A stretch of DNA of 64,000 nt from Ornithinimicrobium pekingense DSM 21552 (GCF_000421185.1 NZ_ATWJ01000010.1:248001-312000); one strand, 5' to 3'. Shown: positions 26,691 to 37,220, counted from the stretch's first letter. Notes: generated by a model not told the origin, from the letters alone. Translations and numbers: made by a program.

Positions 26691-26694
<4 letters not shown>
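25912..26694 (-). CDS. trpA: Tryptophan synthase alpha chain
   Basis: A 260-residue TIM barrel that cleaves indole-3-glycerol phosphate to indole and glyceraldehyde-3-phosphate. The catalytic residues E49 (VIEVGVPY) and D60 (DPLMDG) match the standard numbering, and the phosphate-binding [13 protein letters not shown] and VIVGSALV segments are present. The GTG start overlaps the trpB stop as GTGA. Confidence 0.97.
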
Positions 26695-27964
<1,270 letters not shown>

Positions 27965-27968
<4 letters not shown>

Positions 27969-28804
27969 GACCGGCCCTCCTGGCCGCGGTGGTGGCCGGC
28001 CCCGTGGACCGCGGGGTGCGAGGCCGCCGCGAGCAGCTCGGCGACGGCCTCGCGCGGGCTGCTGCCCGTGACCAGGGCCTCCCCCACCAGCACCGCGTGA
28101 GCGCCGGCCTCGGCGAGCGCCATCACGTCCAGCGGGCCGCGCACACCGGACTCGGCCACCCGGACGACGCCGTCGGGGACCCCGGGCGCCAGCCGGGCGA
28201 ACGTGCCGCGGTCCACCTCGAGGGTCTTGAGGTCGCGGTTGTTGACGCCGACGATACGTGCGCCGGCGTCCAGGGCCCGCTGCAGCTCCGTCTCGTCGTG
28301 CGCCTCGACGAGCGCGTTCATCCCCAGCGACTCGACACGCTCCAGCAGCCCGACGAGGACCTCCTGCGGGAGCGCGGCCACGATGAGGAGCACGAGGTCG
28401 GCCCCGTGCGCGCGGGCCTCCCACACCTGGTAGGGGTCGACGACGAAGTCCTTGCGCAGGACAGGCACGTCCACCCGCGCCCGCACCGCGTCGAGATCGG
28501 CGAGCGACCCGCCGAAGCGACGCCTCTCGGTCAGCACGCTGATGACGCTGGCCCCGCCCGCGGCGTAGTCCGCGGCCAGGGACGCGGGGTCGGCGATCGC
28601 GGCCAGCGCGCCCTTGCTGGGGCTGCTGCGCTTGACCTCGGCGATGACGTGCACGCCCGCACGCGGGGCGAGGTGGGCGTAGGCGTCGAGCGGGGTGGGT
28701 GCTCGGAGCGCCTGCTCCTTCAGTGCCTCCAGCGGCAGTGCCGAGCGCCGCTCGGCCAGGTCCTCCCGGACCCCTTCGATGATCTCTTCCAGCACGGTCG
28801 ACAC
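27965..28804 (-). CDS. trpC: Indole-3-glycerol phosphate synthase
   Basis: A 279-residue TIM-barrel enzyme that closes the indole ring of CdRP. Visible are [13 protein letters not shown] (catalytic lysine K58), [23 protein letters not shown] (second lysine) and [11 protein letters not shown]. The GTG at 28804 is chosen because TACGCT lies exactly 6 nt upstream and the resulting MSTVLEEI matches family N-termini. The GTG at 28795, with GGAGG 8 nt before it, is the alternative. It heads trpC-trpB-trpA, with overlapping junctions. trpE and trpD are not in this window. Confidence 0.96.
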
Positions 28805-28810
28805 CTCCCC

Positions 28811-28816
28811 AGCGTA
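28811..28816 (-). promoter_or_regulatory. -10 box TACGCT, leaderless-type promoter of trpCBA
   Basis: TACGCT on the - strand ends 6 nt before the GTG at 28804. It would let trpCBA be transcribed independently of the upstream membrane-protein genes. If the start were instead at 28795, the same box would give a very short leader containing GGAGG. Confidence 0.5.
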
Positions 28817-28877
28817 GACGTCGTGGTGGGGTGCTCCGTCCTCCGGGTGCCTCGGCGGGCGGGCGGGCCCCGGTGCC

Positions 28878-29087
28878 TCAGGAGCCGGCGTGACGGTCCG
28901 CGGAGCCGATGCCCGCCTTCGCCATGGCGTACCACCCGAGGGCACCGAGGAGGAAGACCACGACGCCGCCCCACATCAGCTCGACCGGCCCGAAGACCGC
29001 CGCGTAGCAGGCGACCGCCGCGGCGAGCAGCATGACGGCCGTCCCGGTCCAGGCGGCGGGGCTGTGGCCGTGGTCTTCGTCGTGCAT
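28878..29087 (-). CDS. Small HGxxPAAW-family membrane protein
   Basis: A 69-residue protein with a His/Asp-rich N-terminus carrying [10 protein letters not shown], the motif that names this actinobacterial family, and two membrane helices (about 15-35 and 38-56). Function is unknown, but the family regularly lies between the Trp-region membrane protein and trpC. The ATG at 29087 has AGGAG 6 nt upstream. Confidence 0.88.
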   Translation of the reverse strand: MHDEDHGHSPAAWTGTAVMLLAAAVACYAAVFGPVELMWGGVVVFLLGALGWYAMAKAGIGSADRHAGS

Positions 29088-29166
29088 GGAGGAGCTCCTC
29101 GGGTTCGGGGGCCGCAGGCCCGGCTGTCGTCCGGCCTCATTGTGCCAGCCTGCCGCCGCGACCGGG

Positions 29167-29760
29167 TCAGAGGTCGGTCGGGTCCCGGCCCTCGGTGAGG
29201 TCCCGCCAGTCGGCGGCCGCCTGCCGCCGCTCCGACTCGGCGTCGTCGCCCGCCGGACCCGGGAGCTCGCGGCCGACGCCGGCCGGACCGGCCGCGGACG
29301 ACTCTCGCGCGGCGGCCCGTCCCGGGCGGGGCGTCGGACGCCGCCCGGGCCGCACGACCGGCAGCGTGCCGAGGCAGGTGACGACCGCCGCGAGGACCGC
29401 CACCCAGAGCCAGCCCGTGGGCGTGGCCGAGACCACTGCGCCCCCGGTAACCGCCCCCGGGCCCTCTCCCCCGGTCGCCCCGAGCACGCCGAGCGTGACG
29501 CCGGCGGCGACGGCAGGGGCGGTGAGCGCGGCGACACCGCGCGCCCCCCGCAGTCCGGCCAGCCCGGCCACCACGGCCAGCGCGCCGGCCAGCGTGACCG
29601 GGGCCAGCCACGGCACCAGGTCGGCTCCGACGACCGAGCCCCGGGAGCGTGGGGCGCCCTCGGCGACCTCCACGACGGTGCGCACCCACGGCTGGGTGGT
29701 TGCCAGCAGGAGCAGGCCCGAGCCCAGGAGGGCCAGGACCGCCCGTGCCCGCCGGCTCAC
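29167..29760 (-). CDS. Trp-region conserved membrane protein (TIGR02234 type)
   Basis: A 197-residue membrane protein with four hydrophobic segments, beginning RRARAVLALLGSGLLLLATTQPW, typical of the Trp biosynthesis-associated membrane protein family found beside trp genes in Actinobacteria. The C-terminal 55 residues are polar and Pro/Arg-rich. Function is unknown. The GTG at 29760 overlaps the ABC exporter stop as GTGA; a GTG at 29796 would extend it by 12 residues. Confidence 0.85.
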   Translation of the reverse strand: MSRRARAVLALLGSGLLLLATTQPWVRTVVEVAEGAPRSRGSVVGADLVPWLAPVTLAGALAVVAGLAGLRGARGVAALTAPAVAAGVTLGVLGATGGEGPGAVTGGAVVSATPTGWLWVAVLAAVVTCLGTLPVVRPGRRPTPRPGRAAARESSAAGPAGVGRELPGPAGDDAESERRQAAADWRDLTEGRDPTDL

Positions 29761-31571
29761 CCGAGAGGGTCCCCGCTGCGCTGCTGCGCGGTCCACGACT
29801 CGTGCATGCGGGTGTAGACGCCCCCGCGCCCGACGAGCTCGCGGTGATGGCCGACCTCCACGATGCGTCCGCGGTCCACGACCACCACCAGGTCGGCCGC
29901 CTCTGCGGTCGAGAGACGGTGCGCGATCGCGACGGACGTCCGGCCCCGCGTCAGGCCCTCCAGGGCGCGCTGCACGCGGACCTCGGTCGAGGGGTCGACC
30001 GCGCTGGTGGCCTCGTCGAGCACCAGCAGGTCGGGGTCGGCCAGGTAGGCGCGCGCGATGGCGACCAGCTGGCGCTCACCCGCGGACAGTGACTCCCCCC
30101 GCTGCCCGACGTGGGTGGCGAGCCCGTGCGGCAGCCCGTCCACCCAGGAGTCCAGGCCGAGCTCGGTGACGGCCAGCGCGATCTCGTCGTCGCTGGCCCC
30201 TGGCCGGCCGAAGCGGATGTTGGAGGCCACGTCGTCGTCGAAGAGGAAGCCCTCCTGCGGGACCAGGACCACCCGGCTGCGCAGCGAGTCGAAGGCCAGC
30301 CGGCGCAGGTCCACCCCGTCCAGGAGGACCCGCCCCTCCGTGGGGTCCATGAGCCGGGTGAGCAGCTTGGCCATCGTGGTCTTGCCCGAGCCGGTCTCCC
30401 CGACGATCGCGACGCGGGTGTGCGGTGCGATGCGCAGGTCGACGTCGCGCAGCACCGGTTCGCCACCGGGGTAGGCGTAGGTGACGTCCTCGAACTGGAC
30501 GGTGATCGGGCCCCGTTGCTGGTGCACGCCGCCGACGCCGGGGTCGGACACGTCCGCCGGGGTGTCGATGACCCCGATGACGCGCCGCCAGCCGGCCACC
30601 GCGTTCTGCAGCTCGTTGAGGATCTCGGTGGCCATGAGGACCGGCTGGGTGAAGAGGTTGACCAGGAAGAGGAAGGCGAGCAGCTGTCCGAGCGTGATGT
30701 CCCCGCGGACCGCCAGCACCGTCCCCGCGGCCAGGACGACGGCGGTGGTGATCCCCGCGAAGCCCTGGCCCGAGACGAACGCCATCACCGAGCGCACCTG
30801 GGCACGGATCGCCGAGCGCCGGTGCTCCTCGATCGCCCGGTCGATGCGCGCGGCGGTGCGGTCCTCCACGCCGTAGGCGCGGATGGTCAGCGCACCGACG
30901 ATCGACTCGCTGATCGCACCGAGCATGTCGCCGACCCGGGTCCGGACGGCGCCGTAGGCGCGCCCGAGCATCGGCTGGAAGCGCCGCACGAGGAAGACCA
31001 GCGGCACGAAGCACAGATAGACGACCAGGGCGAGCACCGGGCTGTAGAACAGCATGAGCAGGGTCGCCAGCATGATCTGCGCCGTGGAGATCAGCAGCAT
31101 CAGCCCGCCGAACTGCACGAACATCGAGATGGTGTCGACGTCGCTGGTCACGCGGGAGACGAGGGAGCCGCGGCGCTCGGTGCTCTGGGTCAGCACGGAC
31201 AGGTCGTGGATGTGCCGGAACGCCCGCAGGCGCAGGGTGGCCAGCCCGGACTCCGCCGCCGTGAAGAGCCGGACGTTGACCAGGTACTGCGCCAGGCTGG
31301 TCACCACGACGGCTGCCCCGGCGACGAGGATCGCGCGCAGCACGAACCCCAGGTCGGGACCGCCGTCGGCCAGGATCCCGTTGTCGGTGGTCTGCTGGAC
31401 CACGAACGGGATGAGCACCCGCCCCAGCGTGGCCACCACGGCCAGCACGACCGTCAGCCCCAGCCCGCGGCGCAGCTCGGGCGAGAGCTCCAGCCCGCGC
31501 CTCAGCGTGGCGAGCGTGCCCAGGTCGCTCTGGGCCTCGATCCGGCTGCTCATGAAGCTGTCCTCGCTCAC
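29757..31571 (-). CDS. ABC exporter half-transporter, catalytically canonical subunit
   Basis: A 604-residue protein with an N-terminal six-helix type IV (ABC-B) membrane domain and a C-terminal ATPase. Walker A GETGSGKTT is near residue 391, signature LSAGERQLVAIARAYL, Walker B LLVLDEATSAVDP has the catalytic glutamate, and the H-loop is normal (IAHRLST). It is encoded directly after a partner half-transporter with overlapping GTGA, so the two form a heterodimer in which this subunit supplies the hydrolytic residues. The substrate is unknown (multidrug or lipid type). Confidence 0.92.
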   Translation of the reverse strand: MSEDSFMSSRIEAQSDLGTLATLRRGLELSPELRRGLGLTVVLAVVATLGRVLIPFVVQQTTDNGILADGGPDLGFVLRAILVAGAAVVVTSLAQYLVNVRLFTAAESGLATLRLRAFRHIHDLSVLTQSTERRGSLVSRVTSDVDTISMFVQFGGLMLLISTAQIMLATLLMLFYSPVLALVVYLCFVPLVFLVRRFQPMLGRAYGAVRTRVGDMLGAISESIVGALTIRAYGVEDRTAARIDRAIEEHRRSAIRAQVRSVMAFVSGQGFAGITTAVVLAAGTVLAVRGDITLGQLLAFLFLVNLFTQPVLMATEILNELQNAVAGWRRVIGVIDTPADVSDPGVGGVHQQRGPITVQFEDVTYAYPGGEPVLRDVDLRIAPHTRVAIVGETGSGKTTMAKLLTRLMDPTEGRVLLDGVDLRRLAFDSLRSRVVLVPQEGFLFDDDVASNIRFGRPGASDDEIALAVTELGLDSWVDGLPHGLATHVGQRGESLSAGERQLVAIARAYLADPDLLVLDEATSAVDPSTEVRVQRALEGLTRGRTSVAIAHRLSTAEAADLVVVVDRGRIVEVGHHRELVGRGGVYTRMHESWTAQQRSGDPLG

Positions 31572-33406
31572 GCGTCCTCCTCCGCACGCTCGACGGCGGC
31601 GCGCTCGGCGGCCTCACGCGCATAGGCGTGGACCAGGTCGGCATACCCCCCGCACCGGTCCACCAGGTCCTCGTGGGAGCCGCGGTCGACGACCCTGCCG
31701 TGCTCGACGTAGACGACCTGGTCGGCCAGCATGATCGTGGCCATCCGGTAGGCGACGACGAGCACGGTCATCCCGGTCCGCGCCTCGCGCAGGCCGGCCA
31801 GCACCGCCTGCTCGACGGAGGGGTCGACGGCACTGGTCGCGTCGTCCAGCACGAGCAGGCGCGGCTGCCGCCAGATCGCCCGCGCCAGCGCGATGCGCTG
31901 GCGCTGGCCGCCGGAGAGGTTGCCGCCGCGCTCGCCGATCACGGTGTCCAGGCCGTCGGACATGGCGCGCACGAAGCCGTCGGCCTGCGCGATGCGCAGG
32001 GCCTCCCAGACGGACGCGTCGGTGGATCTGTCGTCCTCGCCGAGGGTCACGTTGCCCCGGACGGTGTCGTCGAACATGAACGTCTGCTGCGCGACCACGG
32101 TCGCGGTGGCCGGGATCACCCCGCGGGCGAGCTCACGCACGTCGGTGCCGTCCAGCAGCACCGTGCCGGTGCCGGGGTCGATGAGCCGGACCGCGAGGTT
32201 GACCAGGGTGGACTTGCCCGACCCCGTCGGTCCGACGAGCGCCGTGGTCGACCCCGCCTCCACCTCGAGGGACACCTCGTGGATGGCCGGCTCCTGCTCG
32301 CCGGCATGGGTGTAGGTGACGTGCGACATCGCGGACCGCGCCGGTCCACCCCCCGCGGGCAGCCGGGCCGGGCCGTGCTCCATCGCCCCCTCGGACCGCA
32401 GCACGTGCTGCACCCTGTCGTGGCCCACGACGGAGCGCGGGAGCTCGGCCAGGACCCACCCGAGGGCGCGCACGGGGAAGGCCAGCAGCGAGAAGAGGTA
32501 GGCCATCTGCACTACCTGCGCGGCGTCCAGCTCGCCGCGCGAGACCTGCCAGGTGCCGACCCCCAGGACCGCCAGGGTGCCGAGCGTGGGGATGGCCTCG
32601 ATGACCGGCTCGAAGGTCCCGCGGGTGCGGCCGACGAGGATGAGCGCGTCGCGCAGCTCGTGGGTGGACCCGCGGAAGCGCTCGGTCTCCTCGTCCTCGC
32701 GGCCCATGGCCTTGACGACCAGGCCGGCCTCGAAGGACTCGTGCGCGACCTCGGCCACCTCGGCGCGCAGCTGCTGGGCGCGCGTGATCCGCGGGGCCAT
32801 GAACTGCTGGAAGACGAGGTTGGCCGCGAACAGGCCGGGGAAGACCAGCAGCCCGATGAAGGCCAGGAACGGGTCGACCACCACCATCATCACGCCGGCG
32901 ATGAGGAGCATGAAGATCACGCCGATGGCCATCGGCAGCGGGTTGAAGACCTGCCAGGTGGCCTCGATGTCGGCGTGCGCGTTGGACAGCAGCTGCCCGG
33001 AGGGGTGGGCGTGGTGCCAGGACAGGGGCAGGCGCAGGTACTGCCGGGTGACACGGCGCCGGTAGCCGGCCTGCAGGTTGAAGCCGGCCACGGTCGCGTA
33101 GACCCGGCGCAGGATGACGCCGACGACGTTGACCACGAGCACCGCGAGGAGGACCCCCAGGATGGTCCACAGCCCGGCGGCGGTGACCACCCTGCTCGTC
33201 ACCGCGGGCTCGATGACGTGGTCGGTGACCCAGCCGATCGCGCCCGCGGTGCCGACCGTCGCTGCCGCCCAGAGCATGGCCCCGAGCACGGCCACGGCGA
33301 ACGGGCGCGGCTGGTCCTTGATGCCGCTCCAGACGACCTTGAGGCCCCGGCGCAGGACGGCACGGTTGGCCGTGGGCCGGGGCACGGGTTGGCTGGCGAC
33401 GGACAT
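31568..33406 (-). CDS. ABC exporter half-transporter, degenerate-site subunit
   Basis: A 612-residue half-transporter, partner of the next gene. A membrane domain with six helices is followed by an ATPase with Walker A GPTGSGKST (about 391) and signature NLSGGQRQRIALARAI. The catalytic glutamate after Walker B is Asp (LLVLDDATSAVDP, about 519), and the H-loop histidine is Tyr (VAYRMAT, about 551). This is the pattern of the degenerate site in heterodimeric exporters such as TM287/288 and BmrCD. It starts at ATG 33406, with GGAGG 12 nt upstream. Divergent to the next gene. Confidence 0.92.
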   Translation of the reverse strand: MSVASQPVPRPTANRAVLRRGLKVVWSGIKDQPRPFAVAVLGAMLWAAATVGTAGAIGWVTDHVIEPAVTSRVVTAAGLWTILGVLLAVLVVNVVGVILRRVYATVAGFNLQAGYRRRVTRQYLRLPLSWHHAHPSGQLLSNAHADIEATWQVFNPLPMAIGVIFMLLIAGVMMVVVDPFLAFIGLLVFPGLFAANLVFQQFMAPRITRAQQLRAEVAEVAHESFEAGLVVKAMGREDEETERFRGSTHELRDALILVGRTRGTFEPVIEAIPTLGTLAVLGVGTWQVSRGELDAAQVVQMAYLFSLLAFPVRALGWVLAELPRSVVGHDRVQHVLRSEGAMEHGPARLPAGGGPARSAMSHVTYTHAGEQEPAIHEVSLEVEAGSTTALVGPTGSGKSTLVNLAVRLIDPGTGTVLLDGTDVRELARGVIPATATVVAQQTFMFDDTVRGNVTLGEDDRSTDASVWEALRIAQADGFVRAMSDGLDTVIGERGGNLSGGQRQRIALARAIWRQPRLLVLDDATSAVDPSVEQAVLAGLREARTGMTVLVVAYRMATIMLADQVVYVEHGRVVDRGSHEDLVDRCGGYADLVHAYAREAAERAAVERAEEDA

Positions 33407-33514
33407 GCTGAGGACGGACCTCCGCGGCGAGAGGGTGGAAGGGGGATGCGGTGAGCCATCTTGTCACGCCCGTCCGGGGTCGGCGGTCACGGTCGGACGT
33501 GGTGAGATGGAGAT

Positions 33515-34165
33515 ATGCAGCCCGTGACCGCGATGCGCCGACTCTTCGCCGACACCGCCGCCTCCCTGGGGCCCGACGCACCCACCCTGTGCGCTCCGTG
33601 GACGGTGCGCGACCTGCTCGCGCACGAGATTCTCCGGCAGTCGCGGCCGGACGCCCTTCCCGGGATCGGGCTGCCGGTGGACGCGCTGCGACGGCGCACC
33701 GCGACCGTGCAGGCCTCCATCGCCGACGACGACTTCGCCCGCCTCGTCGACCGGGTCCGGCAGGGTCCGCCGCCGTGGTGGCCCACCCGGGTCCCCGCGC
33801 TGGACAACCTGGTCAACCTCGCCGAGCTGGCGGTGCACCAGGAGGACATGCTCCGGGCCCGACCCGGCTGGTCGCCCGGGCCGTCCACCCACGACGAGGC
33901 GACCATGGAGGAGCTGTGGACCGCCTTCCGGCGGGCCGCGCCTCTGGCCTACCGGTCCGCGCCGGTCGGCGTGGTCGCCGTCGCCCCCGGCCACGGGCGG
34001 GTGGCCGTGCGACGTCCGCGCGCCACCTCCGGCACGGTCGTGCTGCGCGGGACGCCGCTCGAGCTGCTCCTGCACGCCTTCGGCCGTGACCGGGTCGCGC
34101 AGGTGCGGGTCGAGGGCTCCGAGGCCGACGTCGCCGCCCTCGCCGGCCACTCGCGTGAGTTCTGA
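33515..34165 (+). CDS. TIGR03085-type protein, mycothiol-dependent maleylpyruvate isomerase family (DinB fold)
   Basis: A 216-residue protein of the actinobacterial MDMPI/DinB-like superfamily: TLCAPWTVRDLLAHEI near the N-terminus (metal-ligand histidine), NLAELAVHQEDMLRA in the middle, and a C-terminal domain ending LLLHAFGRD-AQVRVEGSEADV. Some relatives use mycothiol as thiol cofactor; the reaction here is unknown. The ATG at 33515 has a GGAG close upstream. It overlaps the following kinase gene by 11 nt. Confidence 0.82.
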   Translation: MQPVTAMRRLFADTAASLGPDAPTLCAPWTVRDLLAHEILRQSRPDALPGIGLPVDALRRRTATVQASIADDDFARLVDRVRQGPPPWWPTRVPALDNLVNLAELAVHQEDMLRARPGWSPGPSTHDEATMEELWTAFRRAAPLAYRSAPVGVVAVAPGHGRVAVRRPRATSGTVVLRGTPLELLLHAFGRDRVAQVRVEGSEADVAALAGHSREF

Positions 34166-34808
34166 GCGGCCCCCGGACGGGTCTGCTCCCCTGCGACCGG
34201 AGGTGCGCACGACCTTCGACGCGCTCTGGCCCGGGCTCAGCGCCCGGCTGCTCACCGTCGCGCGCGAGGGTCGGGAACCTCGTCGTCCGGTGCTCGTGGG
34301 GGTGGACGGGCGCAGCGGGTCCGGCAAGACCGACCTCGCGGCCGGCCTGGCCGAGGCGGTCCGCGAGCTGGGCCTGGGGTGCGCCGTGGTGCACCTGGAC
34401 GACCTCTACCCGGGCTGGTCCGGCCTCGCTGCCTCGCTCACGCCGCTGTGCGCCGACGTCGTCGCGCCCCTGACCCGGGGGCAGGACGGGGCCTACCTCT
34501 CCTGGGACTGGGACGCCTCTCGCCCGGGGCCCCGACGGAGGGTGCCGGCGCGCCGGGTGGTCGTCCTCGAGGGTGTCGGGGTGCTCGCCGCACCGTGCGC
34601 CGCAGACCTCGACCTGCGCGTCTGGCTGGAGGCTCCCGCCTCCGTCCGGCAGGCGCGCGCCCTCGACCGCGACGGTGACGTCTTCGCGCCGCACTGGCAG
34701 GAGTGGTCCGACCAGGAGGACGCGCTGTTCGCCGCGGGCAACCCGCCCGCCGACGTCGTGGCCGACACCGTGACGTCGACGGTGCGCTGGGCCACACTGG
34801 GCCCATGA
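34155..34808 (+). CDS. P-loop NTPase, uridine kinase-like
   Basis: A 217-residue protein with Walker A GVDGRSGSGKTDLA near residue 42, then VHLDDLYPGW, the substrate-binding segment typical of uridine/phosphoribulokinase-like enzymes, and VVLEGVGVLA. It is annotated in relatives as uridine kinase, but the phosphate acceptor is not established. The start is uncertain: GTG 34155 overlaps the previous gene by 11 nt and GTG 34203 is an alternative; neither has a good Shine-Dalgarno. The end overlaps the FUSC gene as ATGA. Confidence 0.8.
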   Translation: MSSERPPDGSAPLRPEVRTTFDALWPGLSARLLTVAREGREPRRPVLVGVDGRSGSGKTDLAAGLAEAVRELGLGCAVVHLDDLYPGWSGLAASLTPLCADVVAPLTRGQDGAYLSWDWDASRPGPRRRVPARRVVVLEGVGVLAAPCAADLDLRVWLEAPASVRQARALDRDGDVFAPHWQEWSDQEDALFAAGNPPADVVADTVTSTVRWATLGP

Positions 34809-36013
34809 GCCCCGTCCGCGAGCCCGGCCGGCGTCCGGGAGGGCGTCTGCTGGGGCGGGTGCGCGGCCAGGTCGGCCGGGAGGCGACGGTGGCCAGGCTC
34901 GTGCGGCTGCGGGCGCGGGCCTGGCTGATCGTGCAGGCGGGCGTCGGCGCCGGGCTCGCCTGGTGGGTGGCCAAGGACCTCCTCGGTCATCCCCTGCCGT
35001 TCTTCGCGCCGGTGACCGCGCTCGTGTGCCTCGGGCTGACCTACGCCTCACGGCTGCGGCGGATCGTCGAGCTCACGATCGGCGTGGCGATCGGCATCCT
35101 GACCGGTGACCTGTTCGTGCACGCCTTCGGTTCCGGCGTCTGGCAGATCGTCGCGGTGTGCGTCGTGGCCATGTCCGTCGCGGTCCTGCTCGGCGGCGGT
35201 CAGCTGCTCATGATGCAGGCCGGGATCCAGGGAGCCATCCTGACGACGCTGGTGGCGGGCGAGGGAGAGGCGCTGAGCCGCTGGCTCGACGCCGTCGTCG
35301 GCGGCGGGGTCGCCCTCGTCATCGCGATGGTCGCGCCGGTGCGCTCGACCACCGAGCGACCCCGCCAGCGCGCGATCACGATCGTCGGCCACCTCGCCGA
35401 GGTGCTGACCGAGACCGAGCAGGCGCTGCGCAACCGGGACCAGGACCGTGCCACGGCGGCGCTGGCCCGCGCGCGTGAGCTCTCCGTGGAGCTGGAGGTG
35501 CTGCGCGAGTCCACGAGCGAGGCCTTCGCCGCCGCGCAGCTGGCCCCGCTGCTCTCGGGCGTGCACAAGGAGGACGTCGCGGAGATCCGGGCGCTGCAGG
35601 GACCGCTCGACCTCGCGGTCCGCAACGTGCGGGTCCTGGCGCGCAGGGCCGAGCTCGCGGTGGAGGAGCACGAGTTCGTCCCCGGCACCTACACCGACAT
35701 GGTGGGTGACCTGGCCCAGGCCACGGCCACGATCCAGGAGCAGCTCGAGCAGCACGGACCGTTGTCGGCCGCCCGGGAGGACCTGGTCGTCCTCGCCCGG
35801 CGGTCGACGTGGGCCCACCCGCGCGCGGGGCTGTCCGCCGAGGTCATGCGGGCCCAGGTCCGCTCCACCGTCGTCGACCTGCTGGTGCTCTCCGGGGTGC
35901 CGCTGGCCGAGGCGCGGCGCCGGGTGCCTGCGACCCGGGAGGAGTACGACCCCGCCTCCCCCGACGACGGGGGCGACCTGCCGCCGCCCCGCGCGCGCGG
36001 TCGACGGCCCTAG
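34805..36013 (+). CDS. FUSC-family membrane protein (aromatic acid exporter-like)
   Basis: A 402-residue protein. Residues about 35-180 contain four to six membrane helices (WLIVQAGVGAGLAWWVAKDLLG, FFAPVTALVCLGLTY, IGVAIGILTGDLF), characteristic of the FUSC/ArAE family of putative exporters. The rest is a soluble, helical, probably coiled-coil domain. The start overlaps the kinase stop as ATGA. It converges on the PH-domain gene with a 20-bp gap and no visible terminator. Confidence 0.85.
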   Translation: MSPVREPGRRPGGRLLGRVRGQVGREATVARLVRLRARAWLIVQAGVGAGLAWWVAKDLLGHPLPFFAPVTALVCLGLTYASRLRRIVELTIGVAIGILTGDLFVHAFGSGVWQIVAVCVVAMSVAVLLGGGQLLMMQAGIQGAILTTLVAGEGEALSRWLDAVVGGGVALVIAMVAPVRSTTERPRQRAITIVGHLAEVLTETEQALRNRDQDRATAALARARELSVELEVLRESTSEAFAAAQLAPLLSGVHKEDVAEIRALQGPLDLAVRNVRVLARRAELAVEEHEFVPGTYTDMVGDLAQATATIQEQLEQHGPLSAAREDLVVLARRSTWAHPRAGLSAEVMRAQVRSTVVDLLVLSGVPLAEARRRVPATREEYDPASPDDGGDLPPPRARGRRP

Positions 36014-36033
36014 CGACCGCCCCGCCCGCCTGC

Positions 36034-36504
36034 TCAGGCCCCGGTGCCGCGGTGGTGGTGCTCGATGAGGGCGGCCAGCCGCGAGGCCTCCTGCTGCGCC
36101 CGCCGGCCGTCGGAGCGCTGGATCGCCATCACCGCCAGCTCCTCGGTGTCGGTCAGCTCGAGCACGGCCCACGGCGCTCCGCCCGAGAAGCCGACCCGCA
36201 GGATCTGGGCCCACTCCAGCTCGCGCGTGCTGACGAGGTTGACCACGCGCAGCCCGGCCGGGCTGGGCACGGCACGGATGACGGCATACCTCCACAGGAA
36301 GGCGGCCCCCAGCACCCCGAGGAGACCGATCGCGACGCGGTTGAGCAGGTGCAGCTCGGGCGACTGGCCCAGCGGCATCGGGGAGAGGAGCGCGACCGCG
36401 CCGAAGACGAGGACGCAGGCCACCGCCATGCCCCGCGCCACCCACGCACCCACCACGGGCCGGAAGGTGTCGTAGGGCGCGCGGCGCGGCTGCGGGGAGG
36501 TCAC
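36034..36504 (-). CDS. Membrane-anchored bacterial PH-domain protein
   Basis: A 156-residue protein with two membrane helices (about 22-42 and 56-75), then a PH-like domain (VSTRELEWAQILRVGF, WAVLELTDTEELAVMAIQ) as in the bPH_6 family known from mycobacterial low-molecular-weight antigen 6. Function is unknown. The GTG start overlaps the pnuC stop as GTGA. Confidence 0.8.
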   Translation of the reverse strand: MTSPQPRRAPYDTFRPVVGAWVARGMAVACVLVFGAVALLSPMPLGQSPELHLLNRVAIGLLGVLGAAFLWRYAVIRAVPSPAGLRVVNLVSTRELEWAQILRVGFSGGAPWAVLELTDTEELAVMAIQRSDGRRAQQEASRLAALIEHHHRGTGA

Positions 36505-37220
36505 CTGACCAGCGTACGGTCCTCCTCGGTGAGGGGCGGACCCCCTCCCGTGGGGGCCTCCACGCGCGCCGCCCGGCGCCACACCACGAAGCCCCACAGC
36601 ACGAACGCGCCGTAGACGGCGTAGAGGACCGCCGAGGGGTAGTAGCCCGAGTGCCACAGCAGCGGGACCCCGACGACGTCGACGGCGATCCACACCAGCC
36701 AGAAGTCCACCCACCCGCGGGCCATCGCGTAGGTGGCCAGCATCGAGCCGACGAAGATCCAGGCGTCGGTCCAGTAGTACCACCGGGGGGCCGGCCAGCC
36801 GGCGCCGACCTCGGCGAAGACCCACTGCGTCAGCACGACCAGGGCCGCCGCGCCCAGCAGGTATGCGGTGCGCTCGCGGACGGTGGCCCACCGCGGGGTG
36901 ATGGCCGGCTCGTGCCTGCCGCGCGTCCTGCGCGAACGCTGCCAGGCCCACCACCCGTAGAGGCTGGTCAGGACGAAGAAGACCTGCCGCGCGGCCTGGC
37001 CGAAGAGGCTGTGCTCCTGCGGGTTGGCGAACCACACGCCCATGAAGACGGTGAAGAGCAGCAGGTTGCCGACGATGCCGACCGGCCAGGCCCAGACCGT
37101 GCGGCGCATGCCCAGGACGGCCGAGGCCAGGCCGAAGGCGTTGCCGACGACCTCGCGCCAGGCGATCGAGTGCCCGGCGACGGTGAGCCGGGCGTCGAAC
37201 AGGTCGTTCCAGACCTCCAC
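36501..37220 (-). CDS. pnuC: PnuC-type nicotinamide riboside (vitamin) transporter
   Basis: A 239-residue membrane protein with seven hydrophobic segments and the PnuC features: VVGNAFGLASAVLGMRRTVWAWPVGIVGN, and the C-terminal YYWTDAWIFVGSMLATYAMARGWVDFWLVWIAVD region with stacking aromatic residues. PnuC proteins are facilitators for nicotinamide riboside; close relatives PnuT and PnuX take thiamine or riboflavin, so the vitamin is not certain. GTG 37220 is preferred over 37226 because GGAGG then sits 5 nt upstream. No vitamin riboswitch is seen in the 66-bp gap. Confidence 0.88.
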   Translation of the reverse strand: MEVWNDLFDARLTVAGHSIAWREVVGNAFGLASAVLGMRRTVWAWPVGIVGNLLLFTVFMGVWFANPQEHSLFGQAARQVFFVLTSLYGWWAWQRSRRTRGRHEPAITPRWATVRERTAYLLGAAALVVLTQWVFAEVGAGWPAPRWYYWTDAWIFVGSMLATYAMARGWVDFWLVWIAVDVVGVPLLWHSGYYPSAVLYAVYGAFVLWGFVVWRRAARVEAPTGGGPPLTEEDRTLVR

